Positions 36,961 to 48,570 of a stretch of DNA of 64,000 bases are shown here, piece after piece. The translations under genes were made by a program, and so were the position numbers. Origin of the DNA: Eulemur rufifrons (lineage: Eukaryota; Chordata; Mammalia; Primates; Lemuridae); the NCBI RefSeq assembly GCF_041146395.1, contig NC_091006.1, positions 2,734,001 through 2,798,000 of the forward strand. Reading direction: 5' to 3'. Each line of letters opens with the position of its first letter. Positions within the stretch are counted from its first letter, which is position 1. The notes under the pieces were generated by a model. That model was not told the origin of the DNA. It saw only the letters and a program-made list of their open reading frames with translations, and did no database searches.

Positions 36961-39799
36961 TGAGGACTCTTACCACTCAGGCGGTCCAAGGAGTTAGAGG
37001 ATACCTTCCAAGAACTGAAAGAAAGAACAGCCAAATTCTGTATTCCTAGAGCTTAGAGGTTACCTCCCAGGAAGGAGGGACAAAGGCCAGCCAAATGTTT
37101 CATTATCCTGGAAGCAAGGCAGGAAACAATGAGGTCACCTTTGGCTATGTTGTGAGGCACTTTTAAAGCTTCCCAAGTAGAGATACGGAATAAAGGAGGC
37201 TGGACTTAGGATCTGAAGGCAAGAGTTCCATCTGTGTTGGAAATGGACGTTTTCATATTGCCATGTTTTGGATGTGTGGGTGAGGTTGTTTCAGGAGTGT
37301 GTAGAATGAGAAAAGAAAGGGAACCTAGGCCAGTTTCTGTCTGTTCCTGAGATGCCATCTGGGAAGCTATAAAACAGGCCCCTCCTCTAACGGGTTTCTC
37401 CCCACCCACCACCATCCTGGGCTCCGGAAATTTACGATTGAGCTCAGAGTCTTAGTGCATTTTTTCTCTCTATTCAAGCAGTAGCTCATAGTGTACACTT
37501 TTTTTTCCTGTATCACAAGAGGAATCCTCCACTGTTGTAACTGTTTCTCAAACCTGATAATACCTTTGCACGGGCATTTGGTTTATTTTTTAGCTTAGCT
37601 TCTCTACATCAGCACTCTGTAATTAAGGAAATGTTCTATATCTGCACTGTCCATTTGAAATGTAGGTAGCACGACTCAGGTGCTAAATTTTAAATTTTAT
37701 TTAATTTTTATTAATCTGAACTTTAATTTCAAAATGTAATAAACAATTAAAAATTATAACCATTACTGATTAAAGACATTACTTAGCCAAAGGAAAAACT
37801 CATTCTTGGAGTGTATATGCCTTCATAAATTTACTTCTATAATTTATACAATTTTTATATTGGATTGAGAAGGTTAAATCTGTTTTTCTTTGGTATTTGT
37901 AGGTTGTACCTTATTCTCATCAAAATTGGTATGCTAATGAAAATACTTTGATTTTATTTTGAATACTTTGAATTAGTTGTAATTATTTAGAGAGTAAAAA
38001 TATTGCTTATAAAATGGACAAGTCATACATTGAGTTTATGCATTCAGAATGATTTTTTAAATGTTTGTTGCAGTGTTAGTATGTGAAAAATGGAAACAGC
38101 AACTTGAAAGATAAAAGGATATTGTTTTTAGATGGTCTTAGAAAATCTGTGTGTAGGATCCTTCCTCAGCATATTTTTTAAATTAAAAAGTTATTTTCCT
38201 ATTGTCTTAACCATTGTGTTACATTTCCCTTGCTAGAAAATTGCAAGTGTTAGAGATTTTTAAAAAAATACCCTTTATTGAATGTTAGCTGTGTGCCTGG
38301 AACTATTACATTTTAGGAACATTTCATACATATTCTGTTCAATCTGGCTGTCTGCAGAGCCCAAACACTGTAAATTATCCTTTAAATGCAATCGGCTTTT
38401 TTGTTGCTCTTTATCATAAACAATCTAAAAGGGCAAAGGCCATGTTCCTGCTTGCTGTGCTGCACTCATGATGCCTGCGCATCATCAGCACTAAGCAGCT
38501 CTCACTCTGTCTGGAGGAGAGTCAGCCTCTGGGGTGAGGGGTGGCGTAGGCAGAGGCGGGGAGGCACCTGGCTGCTGAGAAAGGTCTCGGTTGCAGTTAG
38601 AGCAGAAGGGTGCAACTTTCGGAGCTTGCCTTTGGGGATAGGGTATAGTTAGTACTGGCAAGGGGAGAGCCAATCAGTGCTGTTTGTATGATTTGTGTTT
38701 AGTACATGCTATAGTAAAAACCTATGTGGTCTTGATTCTTTTTGTTTTCAACATGTATTCTGCTTTTTTATTATGCAAACTAGACTGTGACAAATTTTTA
38801 AATGAAAAGCATTATTCAGCATTCATTACCAAAAAGCAGTTTTCATTTTTTCCTTCCATTTTTTCATACTAAATACCTATATATTTTACTTATTTATGAC
38901 CCTAATACAGTTTTTCTAATCTGCTTTATCTGATGTTACATCATATGCTTTTTCCATATATGGTTATATGTTTTCAAACAACTTTTACAATTGTTATGTA
39001 AATAATTATGGTTATATAACTTAATGTTTTTGAGGTTTTTATACCCTTAGTTAATTTACAATTTTCATGCTCCCAATTGTGGGTAGATTGTTTCTAGTAG
39101 TATAGTGAAGCTCCTAAAATTGCTTCCTTCTCATTTTAAAGTGGCAGTGTAACGATGTCAGTTCGTCTTTTTCTTGGAATTAACTCAGAGCAATTAAGAA
39201 AAATAAAAAATAGAGTCCATCTTTGATGAAACTAAGAGCTGTAATTTGGAGGGCTGTTAAATCCAATGAAACTCAAAGAAGTGTAGAAAGATACTGAGAG
39301 AATTCTCAAAGCTGTAGGTTTCAGATAAAGGTGGCAAAGCATAGTTCTAAGTTACTGGCACACCCTGAGATGAAACCAACTGTCCCCCGATTAGGGCCAC
39401 GGGAGTGGGTGCGAGAATTAATGACAGGAGCTTTCTTGGATACGCTTTGGTAAGAAGCAGCAAGCTGGGCAGGTCAAAAGGAGTAATCACAGAAGCAAAC
39501 TGTATTTGTAGGAAGTGCAATTTCAGAGGACAGGAACAAAGGGAGGCAACTTGCATTTTGAACAGCCTTGTAACTGTCGATCTCTGTTGACTAAAGTGAG
39601 GAAAAGAGTAAAAAATTCACTCCTATAAAGTACCCTGTGTAGGGAAAATTCTTGCTGGCCTGAGTTATGTCCCTGGCCTCTCCACCACGTGAACTTCTGC
39701 AAGTAGCTGGTATAGTAAGAACTTGTCACATTCAGAAATAACTACTAATCAGGAAGGAACTAGCGCAAGATTTGTACAATACTACAAGAAAAAAGGGAA
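36961..39799 (+). other. DPY19L3 intron with a small hAT fragment
   Basis: Mostly unassigned AT-rich intron. 37637-37760 is a piece of the hAT MITE family seen at 18525 (CTGCACTGTCCATTTGAAAT). 38480-38660 is locally GC-richer, but no exon is supported. Confidence 0.4.
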
Positions 39800-40690
39800 G
39801 GAAAAAAACAAGAACAAATGAAGATGGGGTTTGATGAAGAACAGTTACCAGAAAAATTTTACAGCAGAGGCTGTCACCAAACATGTCACGTTAAAAAATA
39901 AACACATTAGATCATTTGCCACTGTGGAAGATGAATTCAAAGCAGATATGTAAGAAGGTATGTACCTTGTTCAAGGGAATGTAGGAAGATGACAAAAGGA
40001 AATGAAACATGAACCGGAGAAACTTAGACAAGAAATAGTATTAAAAGATATAACCATAATAGAAATTATGACCATGTTGGATGCAACATACGGGAGACCA
40101 GAATCTTTAGAAAGTACAGAAAGAGGGTGATAAAGATAAATGAAATTAGTAAAGTTAAAGTATTAGAAGAAAGTGACAGCTGAGGAAAAAAAAAGAACTG
40201 CAAACATGCATAATTTATGTCCCAAAAGAAAAGAACCAAAATAATGGAACAGGGAAAAATATGTATGTGTAAAGATACAATTGGAGAAAACTTTCACAAA
40301 AAAAAAAGAAAATTTGCATCTGCAGTTGAAAGGGCAGAGTGAGTCCCAGGAAAAATTGGCCTAGGAAAATCGTTAGTAGGTTATAGTTCTGTGAAGATGC
40401 TAGACTTAAATATAAAGAAACCTTTGGACACTCCAGACAAAAAGAGCAAGCTGCCTATACAGGGAGACGAAGGTCAATGTGGCTTTCATCTTTTCTGTAG
40501 TAACATTTAATGCTCAAAAACTGTGAACGACGCCTATAAACTACTCCAGAAAAGCAAGTGATTTACACATTTTAACCCAGTTATTCCACATCACGTATAA
40601 AGGCACTATATAGGTTTTTTGTTGTTCCTGGGAAGTATATATTTTTAAGAACACCTGCAGAAATTGGAGAAAAATCTTCAGCCAGCCAAG
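39800..40690 (+). mobile_element. probable old LINE (HAL1 or L1 ORF1-like), sense
   Basis: A-rich coding-like strand with many AAAGAA and GAGAAA words and the drift typical of old HAL1/L1 ORF1 copies. I recognise the character more than exact blocks, so the assignment is tentative. Confidence 0.35.
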
Positions 40691-40701
40691 AAATAAATGG
40701 A

Positions 40702-41036
40702 GGCCGGGCGCGGTGGCTCACGTTTGTAATCCTTGCACTCTGGGAGGCCGAGGCGGGCAGATCATTTGAGCTCAGGAGTTCGAGACCAGCCTGAGCAAGA
40801 GCAAGACCCCATCTCTACTAAAAATAGAAAGAAATTATATGGACAGCTAAAAATATATATAGAAAAAATTAGCCGGGCATGGTGGCACATGCCTGTAGTC
40901 CCAGCTACTCAGGACGCTGAGGCAGGAGGATCGCTGGAGCCCAGGAGTTTGAGGTTGCTGTGAGCTAGGCTGACGCCACGGCACTCACTCTAGCCTGGCC
41001 AACAGAGTGAGACTCTATCTCAAAAAAAAAAAAAAA
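40702..41036 (+). mobile_element. Alu SINE
   Basis: GGCCGGGCGCGGTGGCTCAC head, strepsirrhine-type middle (40830-40870), poly-A end. AAATAAATGGA before and AAAAAATGGA after the tail form a likely target duplication. Confidence 0.93.
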
Positions 41037-41308
41037 AATGGAAAAACAAGGGCAGAAAGACTGTCAGTTGGGCTCAAATTTATCTAACTGTAGGACTAAT
41101 ACCAAAATGTTACAGAACAAAATGTATATGACATAGGCAATCTAATAATATGATAATGTTTATGTAATGTTATGATTAATAATAACAAAGTAATATAAGA
41201 TGAAACAGGAAGGGAAAGAGAGGGTAAAAGATGGAAGTATCCTGATTTCTTTATCCTATAGCTAGAAGTCAGAAAGTTTCATTTAACTGGTAAGTCAAGA
41301 AACAGGCA

Positions 41309-41607
41309 GCTGGGCATGGTAATGTGTGCCTGTAGTCCCCAGCTACTTGAAACGCTGAGGCAGGAGAATCACTTGAGGCCAGGAGTTCTGAGCTGTGGTG
41401 TGCTATGCTGATTGGGTGTCTGTACTAAATTCTGCATCAGTGTGGTGACCTCCTGGGAGTGTGGGACCACCAGGTTGTCTAAGGCGGAGTGAACTGGCCG
41501 AGGTCAGCAATGGAGCAAGTCAAAACTCCTGTGCTAATCAGTAGTGGGGCGGTTCCTCTGAATACCCACTGCACTCCAGCCTGGGCCACATAGTGAGACC
41601 TTGTCTT
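41309..41607 (+). pseudogene. 7SL RNA (SRP RNA) retrocopy, full length
   Basis: Unlike Alu, it keeps the central S domain of 7SL RNA. After the Alu-like 5' part (GCTGGGCATGG ... GAGTTCTGAGCTGTGGTGTG) it continues GGTGACCTCCTGGGAGTGTG, GACCACCAGGTTGTCTAAGG and CAAAACTCCTGTGCTAATCA. It then returns to the 3' Alu-like part (CCACTGCACTCCAGCCTGGG) and ends in an A-rich tail. About 299 bases, the length of the functional RNA. Scattered substitutions (for example CATGG for CGCGG at the head) and the A tail mark it as a retroposed pseudogene. Functional 7SL binds SRP proteins; this copy probably does not. Confidence 0.92.
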
Positions 41608-41624
41608 TAAAAAAACAACACAGA

Positions 41625-42539
41625 GATATAGTGTGTTTAAAAGAAAACTCCAAGAAAAATGCTATCGAGTAAAATTGGGCAGGAGAGTAGTATAAACTTT
41701 ATAAGATTGTTATTACTCATCATAGGAAACCAGTAGATACTATGCATAGAAATAAGTTATCCTATGAAGTTATAGTTACAAAGGTAACTCCTAGAACAAA
41801 AACATAAACCTCCCAAATTAAAGGAAACATGCACACATAGAAAACAAGCAGACACAGGTAATATAGTGAAGGATTTGTTCTAAAAAGCAGTAAAAAGTAT
41901 GACACAAAATGTGTTAACACACACACATATATATGCATGTTTATATGAATAAATATTAATATTTATTACTTAGCTAATAAAGGAGAAACTCCAGATCACA
42001 AAACAAAACCTAAACCACATGCTATATGCACACAGTCCTCCCAGAGCAAAGTGACTTGGAAGGATTGAGAGCAAATCCTTGGCTAAGGACTTGCTAAATG
42101 GATGCAGAAAGGGAAAAGAATGTTTCAGATAGAAAGTGTTAAATGAGACAAAGGGCAGTTTTCAGTGATAAAGATGCAGACCACAAATATGACTATTCAT
42201 GCATCATATAACTTAGCATCAATATTCATAAAGTAAAAACTGTAGTAAAAACAAGAAATACAGAAACATTTAATTCCTCTTTCTCAGTTCATGAAAAAGC
42301 AAGTGGAACAAAAATAAGGATATAGAAGACCTGGGAAAAGTAATACAGTAGATCTAATCTGTAAATATCTAAAGGCAGCATTTACCTTGTTCTAAGATGT
42401 CCATAGAATGTTCACAAAAACATTGAAATGTTAAGCCACAAAGAAAATCTCAGATCCATAGATGTAGAAATTACGTGGATAATATTCTCTGATTATAACA
42501 TAGTGGACAAGAAAAATGAAAACATGTCCACATGAAAAC
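41625..42539 (+). other. DPY19L3 intron, possible decayed LINE
   Basis: A-rich DNA that may belong to the same old LINE as the flanking stretches. No firm blocks recognised. Confidence 0.3.
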
Positions 42540-43030
42540 TTGGACATGAATGTTCATAGCGTTTTTTTATAATAGCCAAAAAAGTAGAAACAACCCAAAT
42601 GTTCATCAACTGATAAGGGAATAAATGTGATATATCTATAAAGTGATACATCATTTGCCAATTTTGCAGTGAATTACCAATACATGCTACAACATAGATA
42701 AACCTTGGAAATGTTATGTTAAATGAAAGAAGCCAGGCACAAAGGACCACATCATGTGTGATTCCATTTATATGAAATGTCCAGAATAGGCCAGTCTAAA
42801 GAGACAGACAGTAGATTAGTGGTAACCTAGGGCTGGGAGGCATGAGCATTTGCAGAGATCTTTAAATGGTACATGGTTTCTTTGGGGGGTAATGAAAATG
42901 TTCTAAAATCGATTGTAGTGATACATGCTCAACTCTGTGAATATAGGAAAAGCCTTTGAATCGTACGCTTTAAATGGGTGAATTGTATGATATGTGAATT
43001 CTATCTCAGTAAAGCGTTTTTTAAAAAAAA
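42540..43030 (+). mobile_element. old L1 3' end, sense
   Basis: CATGCTACAACATAGATAAA, AAATGAAAGAAGCCAGGCAC, GATTCCATTTATATGAAATG and TTCTATCTCAGTAAAGCGTT lie in the order of an L1M 3' end, with an A-rich tail at 43020. Confidence 0.85.
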
Positions 43031-43127
43031 GGTACATTTTAAAATATGCTATGCACACATCTCAGGCCAAATGCCAAGGCGGTACCCCGTAGGGAAACAG
43101 AGCTATCAAATAGAACTTTCTGTGATG

Positions 43128-43275
43128 ATGAAAAGTTCTTTATCTGTGCTATGCTGTCTAATACTGCAGCCCCTAGCCAAATGTACTCAGGAACTAAGGA
43201 ACTGAATGTTTAATTTTGATTAAATGTAAGCAGGCATATGTGGCTACAGGCTAATGAATTGGACGACACAACGCT
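43128..43275. mobile_element. hAT MITE fragment
   Basis: Same family as 18525: CTGTCTAATACTGCAGCCCC, AGGAACTGAATGTTTAATTT and ATATGTGGCTACAGGC. Confidence 0.6.
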
Positions 43276-43299
43276 ACAAGCTTATCTTCAAGCCAGAGC

Positions 43300-43570
43300 T
43301 ACCGCTATTACTACTGTTGTTTAACATCGCTTCAGAGATACCAGCAACACAAACATGGGAAAAAGTAAAAAAATATATATATAAAAATTGGAAAGGAGAA
43401 GGTAAAATTATCATTTGCAGATGATGTGATGCTATATCCCTGGAAACCCCATGAGAATAATCTGAAAAATATTACAAACAGTAAGAAAATTCAGATGGTA
43501 GCAGAGTACAAAATTAAATGTACAGAAAACAAAATATTTTATTTTAAAATTTGCCAAATTGAAATTAATG
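43300..43570 (+). mobile_element. L1 ORF2 fragment, sense
   Basis: Carries the reverse-transcriptase region (TTGCAGATGATGTGATGCTA encodes an ADD-type motif), then GGAAACCCCATGAGAATAAT. Short and disabled. Confidence 0.8.
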
Positions 43571-43905
43571 GAGAAGGAAGAGCCCCTTTATTGCTGCCTG
43601 GTAATCCTCCCACACTTCATCCATTTCCCCCAGCCCTCCTGGACCACCGTGGGATGCTTTTCCCCCCTGACACCTTCACCAGGCCTTCCCCAGTCTTCAC
43701 CCTCGCCGACGGCCTCTTCTCATTTTGCTGAGAAAGTGGCAGCAGACTGAGGAGGCCTCCATGTGCTCCTACTCAGTATCGGCCTGGGTCTGTGCCCGTT
43801 TACGCTGACTTTTCATACTGTCTTGTGTGTGTGATATCCTATCCCCTGTCTCCTGAAGCACATTATGCCAGCAGTTGGTTCTCTCCTGTTCCTTCTCCCT
43901 TCCTG

Positions 43906-43938
43906 GGGGGGGGGGGGGGGGGGGGCGGGGGGGCGGGG
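43906..43938 (+). repeat. poly-G run
   Basis: About 30 G on the + strand, broken only by two C (near 43926 and 43934). It lies inside the L2 fragment. Prone to G-quadruplex formation and to length error in sequencing. Confidence 0.9.
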
Positions 43939-44831
43939 TGAGTCTTTTGTGACCCCACTCTGTCTTTCAGCTACTGTCCCATTTTTCTGCTCATCTTAAC
44001 ACCAAAACTCCCCCAAAAGTTGGTTGACCTGTTTCTCTCTGATTTTCTGTCTCTCGAACCCATTCCAATCAGGCTTTTACCCCTTACACTGCTCTAAAAA
44101 TGTTCCTGTTACAGTCCCCTTTGACCTGCAAGATGCTTATAATGTAGTGGTCATTTCTCAGTCCTCAGTTCACCTGACCTATTAGCATTTTTCCCTGGCT
44201 TCCAGGACACAGGCTTCTGGATCTAGTCCCGCCTCCCCAGCCGATCCCTGGGGCTCCTTGAAGGCTACTGCTCAGCCTCCGGCTTCCCATTAGCAGAGAA
44301 CCCCAGGACTCAGGTCTTGTAATTTTCTGCCCACCCTCATTTCTAAGAACAATCTTGTCTTTGGCTTTAAATACCGTCGATATGCGGATGAATCCCAAAC
44401 GTGTAACCACTGCACAGACCTCTCCCCTGAACCCCAGACCTTGCTATCAAGCCCGCTCCTTGGCCACCTTCATTTGGTTGCCCAACAGATGTGTCAGACT
44501 TAATAGGTCCAAAATCAAGCACCTGACCGTCCCTGCCCCCAGGTGTCTCTTCTTCAGTCTTCTCCATCTCTCTTCATCCTTCAGTGGTTCAGACCAGAAA
44601 CCTTGGGGAATCCTAGTTCTCTCACATCCCACATTACATCCTCAGCAAATCCTAACTGCTTCACTTTTACGATATCAGGAATCTGATCATCTCTCGAGAC
44701 CTTCACCTTTATCTCCACCTGGATTATTCCAGCAGCCCCTTCCTCATTGGCTTCCCTGCTTTGCCCCTGCCCCTATAGCCGGTCCTGAACACAGCAGCCA
44801 GTGTGGGCCTTTTATTCTAAAATATGAATCA

Positions 44832-44950
44832 GGCCAGGGCTGTAAGGCGGCTCAGGCCTGGAACCCCAGCACTGTGGGAGGCCGGGGCCTGAGGCCAGGA
44901 GTTCAAGAACAGCCTGGGCAACACAGCGAAACCTCATCTCTGAAAAAACT
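44832..44950 (+). mobile_element. Alu-monomer fragment nested in L2
   Basis: GGCCAGGGCTGTAAGGCGGC, CCAGCACTGTGGGAGGCCGG and CAAGAACAGCCTGGGCAACA, with no second monomer and a short A tail. Confidence 0.75.
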
Positions 44951-45241
44951 ATATGGTACATATTTTGCTTGTTTATTTGTTGTCTTCTCTCTCTACTCTA
45001 GATTATAAATTTCATCAAGGCAGAGATTTTTGCCTGTTTTATTCCCTGCTGAATCTCGCAGCACAAAAATGCTTGTCACCTGCTAGTGGTCGATAGGTAT
45101 TCTTGAATGAATGAACGAGGAGATAGACTTCAGGAAGCAGAGACCAGTTAGAGGCACAGAGTCCCGCGAGGAGAGCTACTTCAGTAGTTGCAACAAAAAG
45201 CTGTTCATTTCTTTCATTTGATACTGGTGTTTCCTTGAACA

Positions 45242-47583
45242 CAGGCACACCTCAGAGATACTGTGGATTTGGTCCAGACCACCACAGTAAGGCAAGTTGC
45301 ACAAATTTTTTGGTTTCCCAGTGCATGTGAAAGTTATGTTTATACTATACTATACTCTGAGTGTATAGTAATAGCATTATGTCTAAAAAACAACGGACAT
45401 ACCTTAATTTTAAAATACTTTAGTAAAAATAAACTGTAGTTACAGGTGTCAAAATATCCTTATTGCTAAAAATGCTAATGATCATCTGAGCCTTCGGCAA
45501 GCCACAGGCTTTTTGTTGGTGGAGAGTCCTGCCTTGAGTTTAATCGCTGCTGACCGATCAGGGTGGTGGTTGCTGAAGGTTGGGGTGGCCGTGGCAATTT
45601 CTTAAAATAAGACAACAGTGAAGTTTGTGGCATCAATTGACTCTTCCTTTGACAAAAGATTTCTCTGCAGCATGAAGTGCTGTTTGACAGCTTTTTACCC
45701 ACAGTTTCTTTCAAAATTGGCGAGAGTCCTCTCCAACCCTGTCACTGCTTTATCAGCTACATTTATGTAATACTCTAAATCCTTTGTTGTCTTTTCAACA
45801 ACATTCACAGCATCTTCACCAGAAGTAAATTCCATCTCAAGAAAGCTCCTTCTTTGCTCATTTGTAGAAGCAACTCCTCATCCGTTCAAGTGTTATGAGA
45901 TTGTAGCAATTCAGTCACATCCTCGGGCTCCACTTCTAATTCTAGTTCTCTTGTTATTTCCACGCCATCTGCAGTTATTAATACTTCCTCCCCTGGAGTC
46001 TTGAGTCCCTCAAAGTCATCCAGGGAGGGTTGGCATCAAATTCTTCCTAACTCCAGTTAATGTTGATATTTTGACATCTTCCCATGAATCACAAATATTC
46101 TTAATGGCATCTAGAATGGTGGATCCTTTCCAGAAGGTTTCCAGTTTATTTATTCCATCAGAGGAAATACTGTCTATGGCAGCTATAGCCTTACAACATG
46201 TATTTCTCAAATCATAAGACTTAAAGTCAGAATTGCTCCCTGATCCATGGGCTGCAGAATGGATGTTGTGTTAGATATGAAAATAACATTAACCTCCTTG
46301 TACCTCTGCATCAGCATTCTCAGGTGATCAAGCTGTAATAATTTGAAAGGAATCTTTTGTTCTGAGCAGTCTTAATAGAAGAGTAGTCAATAAACCATCC
46401 TATCAACAGATATGCTGTCATCTGGGCTTCATTGTGCTATTTATAGAGCACAGGCAGAGTAGATTTAACATAATTCTTAAGGGCTCTAGGATTTTTGGAG
46501 TGGCAGATGAGCATTGGCTTCAACTTGAAGTCACCAGCTGCATTTGCCCCTAACAAGAAAGCCTGTCCTTTGACGCCACGCCTCGACTTGTCTCTAGCCA
46601 TGGTTATCCTAGATAGCATCTTCTTCCAGTATGAGGCTGTTTTGTCTACATTGAAAATCTGTTCTTTGCTGTAGCAGCCTTCATCAGTGATCTTAGCTAG
46701 ATCTTCTGGATAACTTACTGCAGCTTCTCCATCAGGACTTCCTGCTTCACCGTGCACTTTTATGTCAGAGGGACGGTTTCTTTCCTTCAACCTCATAATT
46801 CACCCTCTGCTAGCTTCAAACTTGTCTTCTGCAGCTTCTTCATAGAATTGAAGAGGATTGGGCCTTGCTCTGGATTAGGCTTTGACTTAAGGGAATGTTG
46901 TAGCTGGATTGATCTTCTGCTTCGATCACTCAAACTTCCTCTGTATCAGCAGTAAGGCTGTTTTGCTTTCTTATCGTGTGTGTGTGTGTTCACTGGAGTA
47001 GCACTTTCAGTTTCCTTCAGGAACTTTTCCTTTGCATTCACAGCGTGGCTGTTTGGTGCAAGAGGCTTAGCTTTCAGACATCTCAGCTTTCAACATACCT
47101 TCATCTCTAAGCCTAATCACTTCTAGCTTTTGATTTCAAGCGAGAAATGTGCCAGAATTCTTTTAACTTGAACACTTAGAGGTCCTGTTGTAGGGCTACT
47201 AATTTCAATATTGTTGTGCCTCAGGGAATAGGGAGGCCCGAGGAGAAAGGAGAGGGACAAGGGAAGGGCCAGTCAGTGGAGCAGTCAGAACACATATTTA
47301 TTGATTAAGGTTGCTATCTGCTATGGGTGTCATTAGTGATGCCCCAAAGCAATTACAGTGGCGACATCAAAGATCACTGATCCCAGATCACCATAATAGA
47401 TACAGTAATGAAAAAATTTGAAATATCGCAAGAATTACCAAAATGTGACATGGAGACACAGTGAGCACATGCTGTTGGAATAGTTGTACCAATAGATATG
47501 TTTGATGCAGAGTTGCCACAAACCTTCAGCTTGTAAAAAAAAAATACATTATCTGCAAAGCACAGTAAAACAAGGTCTGCCTG
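45242..47583 (-). mobile_element. near full-length Tigger1 DNA transposon, inactive
   Basis: The ends are inverted (CAGGCACACCTCAG at the left, GGTCTGCCTG at the right), and TA follows the right end. The 2.34 kb length is close to the usual 2.4 kb of Tigger1. The minus strand carries a broken pogo-type transposase. 46437-46796 includes a NVDKT motif with the first catalytic Asp of the DDE domain. 46016-46210 and 45475-45714 continue toward the C-terminus. Stops and frameshifts separate these pieces, so it cannot make a whole enzyme. It lies in the long DPY19L3 intron, antisense to the gene. Confidence 0.93.
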
Positions 47584-48279
47584 TAGTCATTTTCCCTTTG
47601 TTTACAATGCATTCTTCTTTCTTGTTGAAACGTGAACTCCTCCAGTCAAAGAGTAGAGTCTTACACCTTCTTGTTGCCCCAGCAAATTAATGTTCACGGA
47701 TGAGGAAAGGTAATTCTCATTTGGCTGTAAGCACTTAATTACTTTTTTTTTCTTTAGTTTTTTACCTTGTGCTACCATTTTCTGCTGTTACTCACTCACT
47801 TATTTGACATTGCAGACATTGCATGTATTCCCATTGAATACTCCTGCAAAGCAAGGAGTCTTTAGAATAAACAGGGTAATCCACGCAATAGTATTAATAA
47901 CTACAGTGGTCCTAAAACTGCTGACGGCTTCAGTGCAGGCCCAGTGGAAGCACTGTCACTTCAGCAACGGTGCAGCCCACTCACAAACCCTGCTTGGCAA
48001 CTCTCATGTGTCACGGCTTTCATCAACTTTAGGGCAAGAATCATTCCGTTCTAACAGATGGACATGAATTTAACCAGACAATAAACCATGTATGAGCCAT
48101 AAATATGTTTGCTGAGGGCACGATTCCCAGTACAGAACTTTTGAGAACAGCTGTCTTATCATGAGCTACTGTTTCTTGGTGAGATGATTTGTTAACTAAT
48201 TCTGAAAGAGATTACATTCATAAAGTTAATCTTTCAGCGGCTTCCCCACTACCCGCAGCCTAATTTGGGGGGACAGTTT
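47584..48279 (+). other. DPY19L3 intron, unassigned
   Basis: 47804-48070 has an 87-codon open frame and looks like an old repeat, but I cannot name it. Confidence 0.3.
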
Positions 48280-48570
48280 TTACAAATAAAAGTTATTTAG
48301 ATGAGCGTCTATTTTTAAAGCAAGGTGAGGAAGACTTTATTCAGGGCAGTCGTAACAGGCATAGGGACTGCTCCAGCAGGGTCTTGCAGTCGGGGGAAAG
48401 AGATTGGGCTCATGTCCTGATACTGCAGGGGCAAGTGGGATTCATAGCCAGAGTGGGTTGGGGGACAGTGGGTTGGGAAATGACTACAGAAACATCCGGA
48501 GTAATAGGAGATTCTAGCTCAGCCAACCTCACAGAATTCTTGCGGAAGGCAGGCCAGGGTGATCTGACAT
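48280..48570. mobile_element. possible LTR fragment
   Basis: CAAGGTGAGGAAGACTTTAT, GGCAAGTGGGATTCATAGCC and AGAATTCTTGCGGAAGGCAG recall a retroviral-type LTR read backwards. Family and ends uncertain. Confidence 0.4.

Larger units (their letters stand above)
43590..45125 (+). mobile_element. long L2 (LINE-2) fragment, sense, split by an Alu piece
   Basis: Follows the L2 ORF2 order: CAGCTACTGTCCCATTTTTC, CCCATTCCAATCAGGCTTTT, TTGGCTTTAAATACCGTCGA, CAAATCCTAACTGCTTCACT, ACAGCAGCCAGTGTGGGCCT. After a short Alu piece (44832-44950) it ends with the L2 tail (ATTCTTGAATGAATGAACGA). About 1.4 kb is long for so old a family. A large G run sits at 43908. Confidence 0.85.

Noticed and set aside
44355..45008. 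217-codon frame that looks like a processed pseudogene
   Set aside because: It is L2 ORF2 followed by an Alu piece; the order matches LINE-2, not a host gene.
47804..48070. Possible hAT-derived domesticated gene fragment
   Set aside because: Only a vague resemblance to old transposon-derived sequence; no conserved residues that I can point to.
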